A stretch of 5,758 nt of DNA from JAAYJR01 sp964563975 (lineage in GTDB: Bacteria > Bacteroidota > Bacteroidia > Bacteroidales > Prolixibacteraceae). Positions 1 to 5,749 of the stretch are shown here, one piece after another (positions within the stretch are counted from its first letter, which is position 1; every line of letters begins with the position of its first letter). The translations under genes and the position numbers were made by a program. The stretch lies in NCBI GenBank assembly GCA_964563975.1, contig CAZLZJ010000092.1, positions 1 to 5,758 on the forward strand, written 5' to 3'. The notes below the pieces were generated by a model, which was not told the DNA's origin, did no database searches, and saw only the letters and a list, made by a program, of their open reading frames with translations.

Positions 1-1
1 T

Positions 2-1072
2 ATGAAACGATATATTATTTTGGTTGCCGGATATGAATACAACAAAGGAGGTACAAATTTTGCCCATTTTGCAGATAACAGAAGAAAATTTATTCTGCAG
101 CACAATCCTTCATGGAATAATGACCCTGAAGTAGTATTTATCAGGTTTGACATTAAAAACGGTAAATTGGAAAGAAATATCTATGATGGCCGTCAAAGAA
201 ACTGGATTCTTGAAAAATCTTATGATGCAATTAATCACAGAATCCATTATAGCGGTACAGAGTTCAAGAAACAGGAAACAAATGTGATTTCAATTACTGA
301 TGTATATAATTATATAATCAACATAGGAAGCAGTGAACCTGAAACTGTTAGTGAACTCAGCATTCTGGGACATGGATGGATAGGCGGTCCCATTCTGGTA
401 AATTCTTATGAAAGAGATGAATTCAAATACGGAGGAGCCAAATATCGCATAAGGGACCCCTGGGATAAAGACGGCAGGCACAAAGACTTTTTTGTATCAA
501 ATATGAATGACGCCGACTGGAAGAACTTTAAAAAAGCTTTTGCTGATAACGGTTATATTTGGGTATGGGGATGTGTCTTTACCAGGGCATATTATAACAC
601 CCTTTACAAAGTTATGCAGACACCGGAATTTCGTCAAAAAACATTTGGAACACATCAGGATACAGACACTTTTAAAATCACTGTCAACAGCTCATTTGTT
701 CAAAAATATTACAATGCCGACCGAAAATTTTTCCCTGTAAATGATAAGGAAAAAACTTTTACCAGGTCTATGGCAGAAATAAAAAAATTTCTTATAAGAG
801 GATTGATAAATTCTTATGCAGGCAGAACAACACTCGATACGGGTATAGAGTGCCGTGCAGGTTACCTTGGAACCTATTCATCATTCGAAAGTAGCTCGGG
901 TGTGCAACACAGAGTAATGGTCATCCCCAGAAATCAGAAATTGTATAGTGATGATTTTACACGGGTTGTCAACTTTTATAAACATTATATCGGCCTTCCT
1001 GAAGATCCTGAAAACAGAGGTTATGCAAGGTATAAAAATTATCAGCTTTACAAATGGTTTCAATCGGTATAA
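2..1072 (+). CDS. Uncharacterised protein with clan CD cysteine-peptidase-like HG/GC pattern
   Basis: I do not recognise a named family. The 356-residue product has no signal peptide or membrane segment and looks like a soluble cytoplasmic protein. Residues 4-10 form a short hydrophobic strand (YIILVAG) typical of the first strand of an alpha/beta fold. Residues 118-125 run from a hydrophobic strand (ELSIL) into Gly-His124-Gly125, followed by WIGGP. Residues 185-191 are a second hydrophobic strand (YIWVW) ending in Gly-Cys191. A strand ending in HG, then about 60-70 residues later a strand ending in a small residue plus Cys, is the signature of clan CD peptidases (caspases, clostripain, gingipain, CHAT). 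Peptidase activity is therefore an inference, not an identification. Between them lies an acidic stretch DPWDKDGRHKDF (152-163). The C-terminal third (about 255-356) is basic and aromatic. The ATG at base 2 is plausible, but only one base lies upstream, so a longer N-terminus cannot be excluded. About 190 bases and a separate promoter divide it from queF. Confidence 0.8.
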   Translation: MKRYIILVAGYEYNKGGTNFAHFADNRRKFILQHNPSWNNDPEVVFIRFDIKNGKLERNIYDGRQRNWILEKSYDAINHRIHYSGTEFKKQETNVISITDVYNYIINIGSSEPETVSELSILGHGWIGGPILVNSYERDEFKYGGAKYRIRDPWDKDGRHKDFFVSNMNDADWKNFKKAFADNGYIWVWGCVFTRAYYNTLYKVMQTPEFRQKTFGTHQDTDTFKITVNSSFVQKYYNADRKFFPVNDKEKTFTRSMAEIKKFLIRGLINSYAGRTTLDTGIECRAGYLGTYSSFESSSGVQHRVMVIPRNQKLYSDDFTRVVNFYKHYIGLPEDPENRGYARYKNYQLYKWFQSV

Positions 1073-1248
1073 GCTAAAAAATATCACAGTAAATATAAAA
1101 AGACAGCCCAAATAATCACAATTTATGCCTTGTGTATAGCTCACAATTAAACTTTTATTTTACCGGATATCAATATTTTTTAAAACTGAAAATTTATAGT
1201 TTGTATAAGAAAAAACAGACGTTAGTCAGGTGAACCATAATTTAATTA

Positions 1249-1256
1249 TAATTTTG
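1249..1256 (+). promoter_or_regulatory. Bacteroidetes-type -7 promoter box for the queFCED operon
   Basis: TAATTTTG matches the Bacteroidetes primary sigma factor -7 consensus TAnnTTTG exactly. Transcription would begin about four to six bases after the final G, near 1260-1262. No good TTG/TTTG -33 box is visible at 19-21 bases upstream. The nearest candidate is TTAG at 1222-1225 with a 23-base spacer, which is weak. It is the only promoter-like site in the gap before queF and probably drives all four que genes. Confidence 0.6.
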
Positions 1257-1288
1257 CATACACTATGAAAGAAAAATATGGTACAAAA

Positions 1289-1651
1289 ATGATCCGTGAA
1301 AATCGGCTGGAAAAGTTTGAGAACAGAAACAGAAAAAGAGATTATACAATTGAATTTACGATTCCTGAATTTACCTGTTTATGTCCAATCTCGGGGTTTC
1401 CTGATTTTGCAACCCTTTTTATTGAATACCAGCCTGACGAATACTGTGTTGAGTTGAAAAGTCTTAAATTGTATATCAACAGTTTCAGAGATAAAGGGAT
1501 ATTTCATGAAGATGTCGCCAATATAGTGCTGGACGACCTTGTAAATTTGCTTCATCCCAAATATATGCGTGTATTGGCCGATTTCAATGTAAGGGGAAAT
1601 ATTCATACAACGGTAAAAGCAATTCATGGAAAAAAAATTGAAAACGCATAA
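1289..1651 (+). CDS. queF: NADPH-dependent 7-cyano-7-deazaguanine (preQ0) reductase, QueF
   Basis: QueF reduces the nitrile of preQ0 to the amine of preQ1 with two NADPH, the last step before insertion into tRNA. The product is the short, single-domain (YkvM-like, tunnel-fold) type. Numbered from the start chosen here, it has the nucleophile Cys32 in FTCLCPISG, the proton donor Asp39 in PDFAT, the QueF motif ELKSLKLY (55-62) and Glu74 in FHEDV. The spacing Cys+7 to Asp and Cys+42 to Glu equals that of the Bacillus subtilis enzyme (Cys55, Asp62, Glu97). The open frame has an earlier ATG at 1265, giving 128 residues. The predicted transcript begins only about four bases before it, and homologues usually begin a few residues before the L-E-x-F segment. 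I therefore prefer the ATG at 1289 (120 residues). First gene of the que operon; its stop is one base from the preferred queC start. Confidence 0.95.
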   Translation: MIRENRLEKFENRNRKRDYTIEFTIPEFTCLCPISGFPDFATLFIEYQPDEYCVELKSLKLYINSFRDKGIFHEDVANIVLDDLVNLLHPKYMRVLADFNVRGNIHTTVKAIHGKKIENA

Positions 1652-1652
1652 T

Positions 1653-2354
1653 ATGATAAGTACAAAGTCAGATAGTGCATATATATTATTATCGGGAGGC
1701 CAGGATTCATTTACTTGCCTGCTTTGGTCATTAAAATATTTCTCAAAATCGGAAGCAATTACTATAAATTACGGTCAGCGGCATAAAAAGGAGTTAATTT
1801 ATGCTGAAAAAATAGCCAATCAATTTCAAATTCCTCATTTCATTTATAATATTGAGAATCTATTTCAATCTATTGCAACAAGCACTTTACTGAACGATGG
1901 AGACCATAGCACCCATCATCCCGTTGCAGAAAGTCTTCCTGCCAGTTTTATTCCAAACAGAAACGGAATATTTCTGACTGTTGCAGCTAATCATGCATTT
2001 AACAAAGGTGAAAAACATATCCATCTTGTAACGGGAACTTGTCAGACTGATTATTCAGGATATCCTGATTGTCATGATAATTATATACGCACAAAAGCAG
2101 TTGAGTTATCGTTAGGCCTTGACCTCCCGGTATATATTCATACACCATTGATGTGGCTTACCAAAGCTGAAACATTTAAAATGGCTGATGAAGCAGGAGA
2201 GCTGAAAACTTTAAATGAGCTAACCCTGACCTGTTACAATGGAGTTGAGACTTTAAATGACTGGGGGCGGGGTTGCGGTGAGTGCCCCGCGTGTAAACTC
2301 AGGAAAAACGGATATTATGAATTCTTAAAAAATTTCAAAAAAATCATTAAGTAA
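1653..2354 (+). CDS. queC: 7-cyano-7-deazaguanine (preQ0) synthase, QueC
   Basis: QueC uses ATP and ammonia to convert 7-carboxy-7-deazaguanine into preQ0. The protein shows the PP-loop ATP-binding motif SGGQDS at residues 14-19 of the 233-residue form, right after the first strand (YILL). It then has the family segments INYGQRH, IPNRNGIFL and TDYSGYPDCHDNYI. The C-terminal zinc site is complete, with Cys194 (LTCYNG), Cys208, Cys211 and Cys214 in the run GCGECPACKLR. Length is normal for the family. The frame also contains an ATG at 1626, overlapping queF by 26 bases and giving 242 residues. I prefer 1653, which follows the queF stop by one base (TAATATG, suggesting coupled translation) and puts the PP-loop at the usual distance from the N-terminus. 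Neither start has a Shine-Dalgarno sequence. The function is secure; the start is less so. Confidence 0.95.
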   Translation: MISTKSDSAYILLSGGQDSFTCLLWSLKYFSKSEAITINYGQRHKKELIYAEKIANQFQIPHFIYNIENLFQSIATSTLLNDGDHSTHHPVAESLPASFIPNRNGIFLTVAANHAFNKGEKHIHLVTGTCQTDYSGYPDCHDNYIRTKAVELSLGLDLPVYIHTPLMWLTKAETFKMADEAGELKTLNELTLTCYNGVETLNDWGRGCGECPACKLRKNGYYEFLKNFKKIIK

Positions 2355-2370
2355 GAATAAAAATTAAAAA

Positions 2371-3072
2371 ATGGAATATTTATTCCCGGTATCGGAAATT
2401 TTCGAATCGATCCAGGGGGAAGGTAATCATACAGGCCTCAGAGCGCTATTTATACGTTTCCAATTTTGTAACCTCAACTGCATATGGTGCGATACAAAAT
2501 ATACCTGGTATAAAGATTCAGGGCACCATAAATGGTATTCGGCAGATGAGTTAAAAAAAATAATCAAAAGCCGGGGTATCAAACAGATTATTTTCACCGG
2601 TGGCGAACCGGTACTTTTCAGACTCGATAAGATTACAGACTCCGGTTTTGAATACCATGCAGAAACCAATGGAACGCTCATTCCCGAAAAACCTTTAAAA
2701 ATCAAACTGAAAGACGGAACCCTGATTCAAAGGGAAGCAATGAACAAAAATATTGTCAGTTCGTTTAATTGGGTTGTATCCCCCAAATTAAGTAATTCGG
2801 GACAAAAATTGAATACTGAAGCATTAAGATATTGGTCGGAGCAAAACTTTAGTATTTTTAAGTTTATTTGCAGTGTTGAAAAGGACCTTGATGAAATTGA
2901 AAAAACAGTTCAGGAATTTAGAATTGACAAAAACAAAACTTATGTTGGGCTGGAAGGAGTTACATTAAAATCGCAGTTAAAGCCGGAAATGGTAGATAAA
3001 ATAGTAACCCGGGGATTTAATTTTTCACCAAGATTACATATAATGTTATGGGGTGCAGTAAGAAAAAAATAA
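2371..3072 (+). CDS. queE: 7-carboxy-7-deazaguanine synthase, QueE (radical SAM)
   Basis: QueE is a radical S-adenosylmethionine enzyme that contracts the ring of 6-carboxytetrahydropterin to give 7-carboxy-7-deazaguanine. The 233-residue protein carries the substrate-binding segment QGEG (15-18). The iron-sulphur cluster motif is Cys33-x3-Cys37-x2-Cys40, the canonical spacing, not the CX14CX2C variant of some QueE. It is followed by Asp41-Thr42, matching the magnesium-coordinating region. Further on are the SAM-binding GGEP (77-80), AETNGT (98-103), VVSPKL (135-140) and the terminal SPRLHIMLWG (219-228), all typical of QueE. Between AETNGT and the VVSPKL strand there are about 30 residues (104-132), noticeably more than in the E. 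coli enzyme, probably a surface loop. An A-rich 16-base gap separates it from queC. Its 3' end overlaps queD by 25 bases. Confidence 0.95.
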   Translation: MEYLFPVSEIFESIQGEGNHTGLRALFIRFQFCNLNCIWCDTKYTWYKDSGHHKWYSADELKKIIKSRGIKQIIFTGGEPVLFRLDKITDSGFEYHAETNGTLIPEKPLKIKLKDGTLIQREAMNKNIVSSFNWVVSPKLSNSGQKLNTEALRYWSEQNFSIFKFICSVEKDLDEIEKTVQEFRIDKNKTYVGLEGVTLKSQLKPEMVDKIVTRGFNFSPRLHIMLWGAVRKK

Positions 3073-3494
3073 AATATGAGCTAAGCAAGGAGTTTCAATT
3101 CGAAGCAGCGCACCGGTTAATAAAAAATTATTCGGGAAAATGCATTAATTATCACGGACATATGTGGCGTGTTATTATTACTTTGCATGGCCATGAACTA
3201 GATGAAAAAGATATGCTGATCGACTTTAATGAGTTAAAACCACTGAAAAAATGGATTGACAAATATCTTGACCACACAACTATTATATGGGAAAACGATC
3301 CGATGCTGACATTCTTTAAAAAAAATAACCAAAAATATTTCATTACAAAAAAAAGTCCCACTTCGGAACATATTGGCGAAATAATCCTTGACAAGGCAAT
3401 AGAGCTTTTTGACAACCAACGGATAAAAGTCAAATATATCGAGGTGAAGGAGTCAAATACATCGTCGGTTAAGGTCTATTCCAATAAATATTAA
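3048..3494 (+). CDS. queD: 6-carboxy-5,6,7,8-tetrahydropterin synthase, QueD
   Basis: QueD converts 7,8-dihydroneopterin triphosphate into 6-carboxytetrahydropterin, releasing acetaldehyde. It is the first committed step of the preQ1 pathway. The 148-residue protein is a member of the 6-pyruvoyl-tetrahydropterin synthase family. The zinc ligands are His22 (FEAAHRL), His36 and His38 (YHGH). The catalytic Cys32 sits in the Cx3HxH arrangement that marks QueD. The catalytic pair Asp75-His76 is in LDHTT, the family segment PTSEH is at 104-108, and the pterin-anchoring Glu135 is in KESNTSS near the C-terminus. The ATG at 3048 lies within the last codons of queE in another frame. No other ATG, GTG or TTG in this frame lies between it and the conserved FEAAH, so the 25-base overlap appears real and implies translational coupling. 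Last gene of the operon; it ends seven bases from the convergent DUF488 gene. Confidence 0.93.
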   Translation: MGCSKKKIKYELSKEFQFEAAHRLIKNYSGKCINYHGHMWRVIITLHGHELDEKDMLIDFNELKPLKKWIDKYLDHTTIIWENDPMLTFFKKNNQKYFITKKSPTSEHIGEIILDKAIELFDNQRIKVKYIEVKESNTSSVKVYSNKY

Positions 3495-3505
3495 AATGAT
3501 TTTAA
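3491..3505. repeat. Perfect A/T palindrome containing both convergent stop codons
   Basis: The bases TTAAAATGATTTTAA form a perfect 7-base inverted repeat around one central G. They include the queD stop codon (3492-3494) and, on the other strand, the stop of the DUF488 gene (3502-3504). Its symmetry and position between convergent genes suggest a transcription end. However, the stem has only A-T pairs and no room for a normal loop, so it is not a convincing intrinsic terminator. It may partly reflect two TAA stops facing each other in AT-rich DNA. Confidence 0.45.
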
Positions 3506-3858
3506 CTTACCTCCTCTTCCAGAACTTCTTTGAGAATGACTGCTTGATTTATTTCCGGATCTTTTGCTGCATACAGCAAACATACAGAATCACTTTGAGC
3601 CTTTTGCCTGAGTTTATCGAGCTGCTCTTTTTTATCTTTTAGCTCTAAGCGATACCTCAAAGAAAACTCTTCAAAACGCTCTTTTTTATGGTCAAACCAT
3701 TTTCTCAACTCAGGCGACGGAGCAATTTCCCTATTCCATTCATCAAGAGCTGATTCTGCTTTGGAAATACCACGAGGCCAAAGGCGGTCAACCAAAATAC
3801 GATAGCCGTCGTCATCTGAAGGGTCATCGTAAATCCTTTTTATTTTAAATCCCCTCAT
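3502..3858 (-). CDS. DUF488 family protein, YeaO-like
   Basis: A 118-residue soluble protein of the DUF488 family, similar throughout to E. coli YeaO. The diagnostic segment is DGYRILVDRLWPRGISK (17-33), followed by LDEWNREIAPSPELRKWF (38-55) and a C-terminal strand LLYAAKD (94-100). The middle (about 57-88) is highly charged and probably helical. The biochemical function of this family is not established, and I see no catalytic motif that would settle it. Length matches the family, and the ATG at 3858 gives the usual N-terminus just before KIKRIYD. It is the last of three minus-strand genes, nine bases after the AhpD-like gene at 3868-4320, so it is almost certainly co-transcribed with it. 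This association suggests, without proving, a stress or redox role. Confidence 0.9.
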   Translation of the reverse strand: MRGFKIKRIYDDPSDDDGYRILVDRLWPRGISKAESALDEWNREIAPSPELRKWFDHKKERFEEFSLRYRLELKDKKEQLDKLRQKAQSDSVCLLYAAKDPEINQAVILKEVLEEEVS

Positions 3859-3867
3859 TTTAATTTT

Positions 3868-4320
3868 TTATTCCGGATTATAACTTCCCGGAACAGTTCT
3901 GAAACTGATTGCCAGGCGGTTCCAGCCATTTATGGCTATAATGGCCATTGTCAGGGCAACAATTTCCTGTTCAGAAAAATATTCCTTAGTTGCCTTATAC
4001 AATGAGTCAGGAACATCATTCCCGGAAATTAAAGTTAAAGCTTCAGTCCAGGCAAGTGCAGCACGTTCACGCCCGGTATAAAAAGGTGTTTCACGCCAGG
4101 CGTTTAATGCATATAAGCGTTGTTCTGTTTCTCCTGCTTTCCTTGCATCCTTGGTGTGCATATCAAGACAAAAAGCACAACCATTTAGTTGCGAAGCCCT
4201 GGTTTTCACTAACTCATAAAGAGGCCGTTCAAGCCCTGAGTTATGCACAAACTTTTCAAGTTCGAGCATCCCTTTTAATGCACCCGGGGCACTTTCTGCA
4301 TAATTTAATCTCTCTTTCAT
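3868..4320 (-). CDS. AhpD-like / carboxymuconolactone decarboxylase family protein
   Basis: A 150-residue all-helical protein of the carboxymuconolactone decarboxylase/AhpD superfamily. It carries the complete AhpD-type redox motif E-x11-C-x2-C-x3-H: Glu36, Cys48, Cys51 and His55, in the segment from YELVK to CAFCLDMH. In characterised AhpD this Cys pair is the peroxidatic/thiol-reductase centre, and Glu and His form the proton relay. Downstream segments LNAWRETPFYTGRERAALAWTEAL (about 72-95), EIVALTMAIIAINGWNRLAIS (119-139) and the final VPG are typical of the small single-domain peroxidase-related branch. Alkylhydroperoxidase or disulphide reductase activity is therefore plausible, but the substrate is unknown. 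Twelve bases separate it from the upstream gene and nine from the DUF488 gene, indicating an operon. Its motif is more complete than that of its neighbour, so the two are not recent duplicates. Confidence 0.92.
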   Translation of the reverse strand: MKERLNYAESAPGALKGMLELEKFVHNSGLERPLYELVKTRASQLNGCAFCLDMHTKDARKAGETEQRLYALNAWRETPFYTGRERAALAWTEALTLISGNDVPDSLYKATKEYFSEQEIVALTMAIIAINGWNRLAISFRTVPGSYNPE

Positions 4321-4332
4321 CTTTTCTCTAAA

Positions 4333-4668
4333 TTAAAATTGTTTTTCCATCTCGTCCAAAGCAATAGATGCATGAGCATATGCACCTCCGGCACGCATTT
4401 CTGCTGCAACCCAGATAGCTTCCATAATCTCTTCCTTGCTTGCTCCTTTTCGTAAAGCAATTTTAGTATGTGACCGAATACAGTAAGGACATTGGGTAAC
4501 ATGGGCTACTGCAACAGCGATCAACTGTTTGGTCTTCTCAGGAAGAGCTCCCTTTTCAAAAGTCGTTTTACTGAAATGACTCCATGCATTCATGATTTCC
4601 GGAGCCAGTGATGCTCTTTTATCTCTTAATTTTTGAGTTACTTCCGGATATAATCCACTTTTTTCCAT
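4333..4668 (-). CDS. Carboxymuconolactone decarboxylase family protein, short AhpD-like type
   Basis: A 111-residue helical protein of the carboxymuconolactone decarboxylase family. It contains Cys60-x2-Cys63-x3-His67 (QCPYCIRSHT), preceded by KTKQLIAVAVAHV and followed by ALRKGASKEEIMEAIWVAAEMRAGGAYAHA, the standard pattern of the short family members. The position 12 residues before Cys60, usually Glu in the AhpD motif, is Gln48. The proton relay may therefore differ, and peroxidase activity is less certain than for the next gene. The open frame extends upstream to an ATG at 4698, but a consensus -7 box covers 4696-4703. The transcript should begin near 4690, so translation must start downstream. 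The ATG at 4668 gives the expected N-terminus (MEKSGLYPEV). First gene of a three-gene operon. Confidence 0.9.
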   Translation of the reverse strand: MEKSGLYPEVTQKLRDKRASLAPEIMNAWSHFSKTTFEKGALPEKTKQLIAVAVAHVTQCPYCIRSHTKIALRKGASKEEIMEAIWVAAEMRAGGAYAHASIALDEMEKQF

Positions 4669-4695
4669 AATTCTAATATTTCTTGATCTCCAATA

Positions 4696-4703
4696 CAAAG
4701 ATA
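4696..4703 (-). promoter_or_regulatory. Bacteroidetes-type -7 promoter box for the AhpD-like/DUF488 operon
   Basis: On the minus strand the bases read TATCTTTG, an exact TAnnTTTG match. Transcription would start near 4690, about 22 bases before the ATG at 4668. No TTG/TTTG -33 box is evident at the usual distance upstream (around 4721-4727), so the site may be weak or depend on an activator. The same octamer is used in front of the membrane-protein gene at 5718-5725. Confidence 0.6.
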
Positions 4704-4859
4704 ATCAATTTATACATAAATACCTTTTTATCTTCTACTAATTTTATTTAAAATCATTAAAAAGGATTTTGAAATTTCCTGCAGAAACAATAACAGGTTT
4801 GTATATTTAAAAGTGGTTCTTCAATAAAATAAGGCCCGGGGTACGATTGAAAAACTGTT
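4704..4859. other. AT-rich intergenic spacer, no gene seen
   Basis: This spacer lies between the end of the minus-strand membrane-protein gene and the promoter of the next minus-strand operon. It contains no supported open frame, no RNA gene and no clear stem-loop followed by a T-run. The only notable patch is a GC-rich island, GGCCCGGGG at 4832-4840, with an internal CCCGGG palindrome, too small to interpret. Confidence 0.5.
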
Positions 4860-5651
4860 TTACTCTATAATTTTTGAAATCTCCTCGGTCAGCTTTGACT
4901 TAAGGTCACTTTCAGTAATGCCTTTCGCCTTCATTGATCTTTCACGACAGCGACTGCAAAGCTCAGTAATATTTTTAAGCTCTCTTGCATTGGCAACAGT
5001 TCCTTCAAATATTTCAGAGGTTCTGTCGGTATTTATATAAGAACAATCCTGATAAAGGTGATATCTTGTGCCGGAAGGAGTCCAGAACACATTATTAAAG
5101 CCTTCATTTAAAATTTCAACCTCCTTAGTCTGTTCTGTATATTGTTCAATAGAAGCCGGATTAAAATCAACACCTGTTATACCTGCTATCAGCAGAGCCA
5201 CTACAGCAATCGTCCCGGCTATACCTTTTGTCTGTTTACTCAAATTTTTATTTGTGAAAATAAAAATAACCAGGGGCAAAAAAGCAAGTACACCCATTAT
5301 TGCACCAAGCTGATTTTGAATAAAAAACTTAACTTTTTCTTTTTCAGACGCCGGATCCAGCCTGTTAGCCTTTTTCCAAAGCATGGAACCCGTAATAGCC
5401 AGCGCCAGAATTATAACAATAGCAACAATTAAATAAACAAGAGTTTCATCATGAAGTAATTTTAAAATTGCAAATATTTGACCCGCAATAGCTATAATCC
5501 AGGCTAAAAAAGCAAAAAGGCGTAACTGTTTAGCTTTTGCCTTACTTTCGGGACTTGCTACAAAAGTTTCGGTTCCGGATGAATTAACAACCTTTTCGTC
5601 AGCAGAGGAGTCGTCACCTCCGACTTTGGTAATTTTTTTCTTTGTTGCCAT
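4860..5651 (-). CDS. Four-helix membrane protein with C-terminal His/Cys (putative metal-binding) domain
   Basis: I do not recognise a named family. From the ATG at 5651 the product has 263 residues. Residues 1-43 are hydrophilic and begin with a Lys-rich run (MATKKKITKV). Four hydrophobic segments follow, roughly 44-66, 71-92, 114-133 and 142-160. Residues 162-263 form a soluble C-terminal part. Within it, WTPSGTRYHLYQDCSYI (190-206) and ELCSRCRER (230-238) place His198, Cys203, Cys232 and Cys235 as a likely zinc site. The pattern resembles small YH-x4-C ... CxxC domains found appended to various bacterial proteins. The last 25 residues are charged and probably helical. The open frame runs on to a GTG at 5729, but that lies within the promoter. 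Start 5651 leaves a leader of about 60 bases. Function is unknown; a membrane-anchored sensor or scaffold is only a guess. Confidence 0.85.
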   Translation of the reverse strand: MATKKKITKVGGDDSSADEKVVNSSGTETFVASPESKAKAKQLRLFAFLAWIIAIAGQIFAILKLLHDETLVYLIVAIVIILALAITGSMLWKKANRLDPASEKEKVKFFIQNQLGAIMGVLAFLPLVIFIFTNKNLSKQTKGIAGTIAVVALLIAGITGVDFNPASIEQYTEQTKEVEILNEGFNNVFWTPSGTRYHLYQDCSYINTDRTSEIFEGTVANARELKNITELCSRCRERSMKAKGITESDLKSKLTEEISKIIE

Positions 5652-5717
5652 TTCTTCAATTTTAAAAATTAATATTGTAATTATGACCCTAATGAATTGC
5701 AGTTCATTTTTCTTACT

Positions 5718-5749
5718 CAAAGATATCACAATAAATACCGTTTCCCAAA
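5718..5749 (-). promoter_or_regulatory. Full Bacteroidetes promoter (-33 and -7) for the membrane-protein gene
   Basis: On the minus strand TTTG (5749-5746) is followed, after 20 bases, by TATCTTTG (5725-5718). Both boxes and the spacing fit the Bacteroidetes consensus TTTG-N17-23-TAnnTTTG. Transcription should begin near 5712. This rules out the upstream GTG at 5729 as the start and supports the ATG at 5651. Confidence 0.75.

Noticed and set aside
356..391. GHGWIGGP in the first protein as an alpha/beta-hydrolase nucleophile elbow (GxSxG)
   Set aside because: The position that should hold Ser, Cys or Asp is not a nucleophile, and no Asp/His triad order fits. The HG/GC clan CD pattern explains it better.
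455..490. DPWDKDGRHKDF as an EF-hand or dockerin calcium loop
   Set aside because: Only part of the DxDxDG spacing is met, position 12 lacks the usual Glu, and there are no flanking helices of the right kind.
1116..1148. Direct repeat TCACAATT (1116-1123 and 1141-1148) and a CACAA/TTGTG hairpin as an operator or terminator
   Set aside because: The repeats are 8 bases in AT-rich DNA, the stem is only 5 bp with no following T-run, and chance is a sufficient explanation.
3990..4331. Plus-strand open frame opposite the AhpD-like gene
   Set aside because: It runs antisense to a well-supported conserved gene, its translation has no recognisable features, and it has no promoter. The same applies to the other long antisense frames in the window.
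4480..4500. CPYC in the short AhpD-like protein as a thioredoxin/glutaredoxin active site
   Set aside because: The surrounding residues (His four after the second Cys, KTKQLIAVAVA before) fit the carboxymuconolactone decarboxylase/AhpD family, and the thioredoxin fold elements are absent.
4832..4840. GC-rich GGCCCGGGG patch as a terminator or attachment site
   Set aside because: There is no stem with a loop and T-run, and no matching copy elsewhere in the window.
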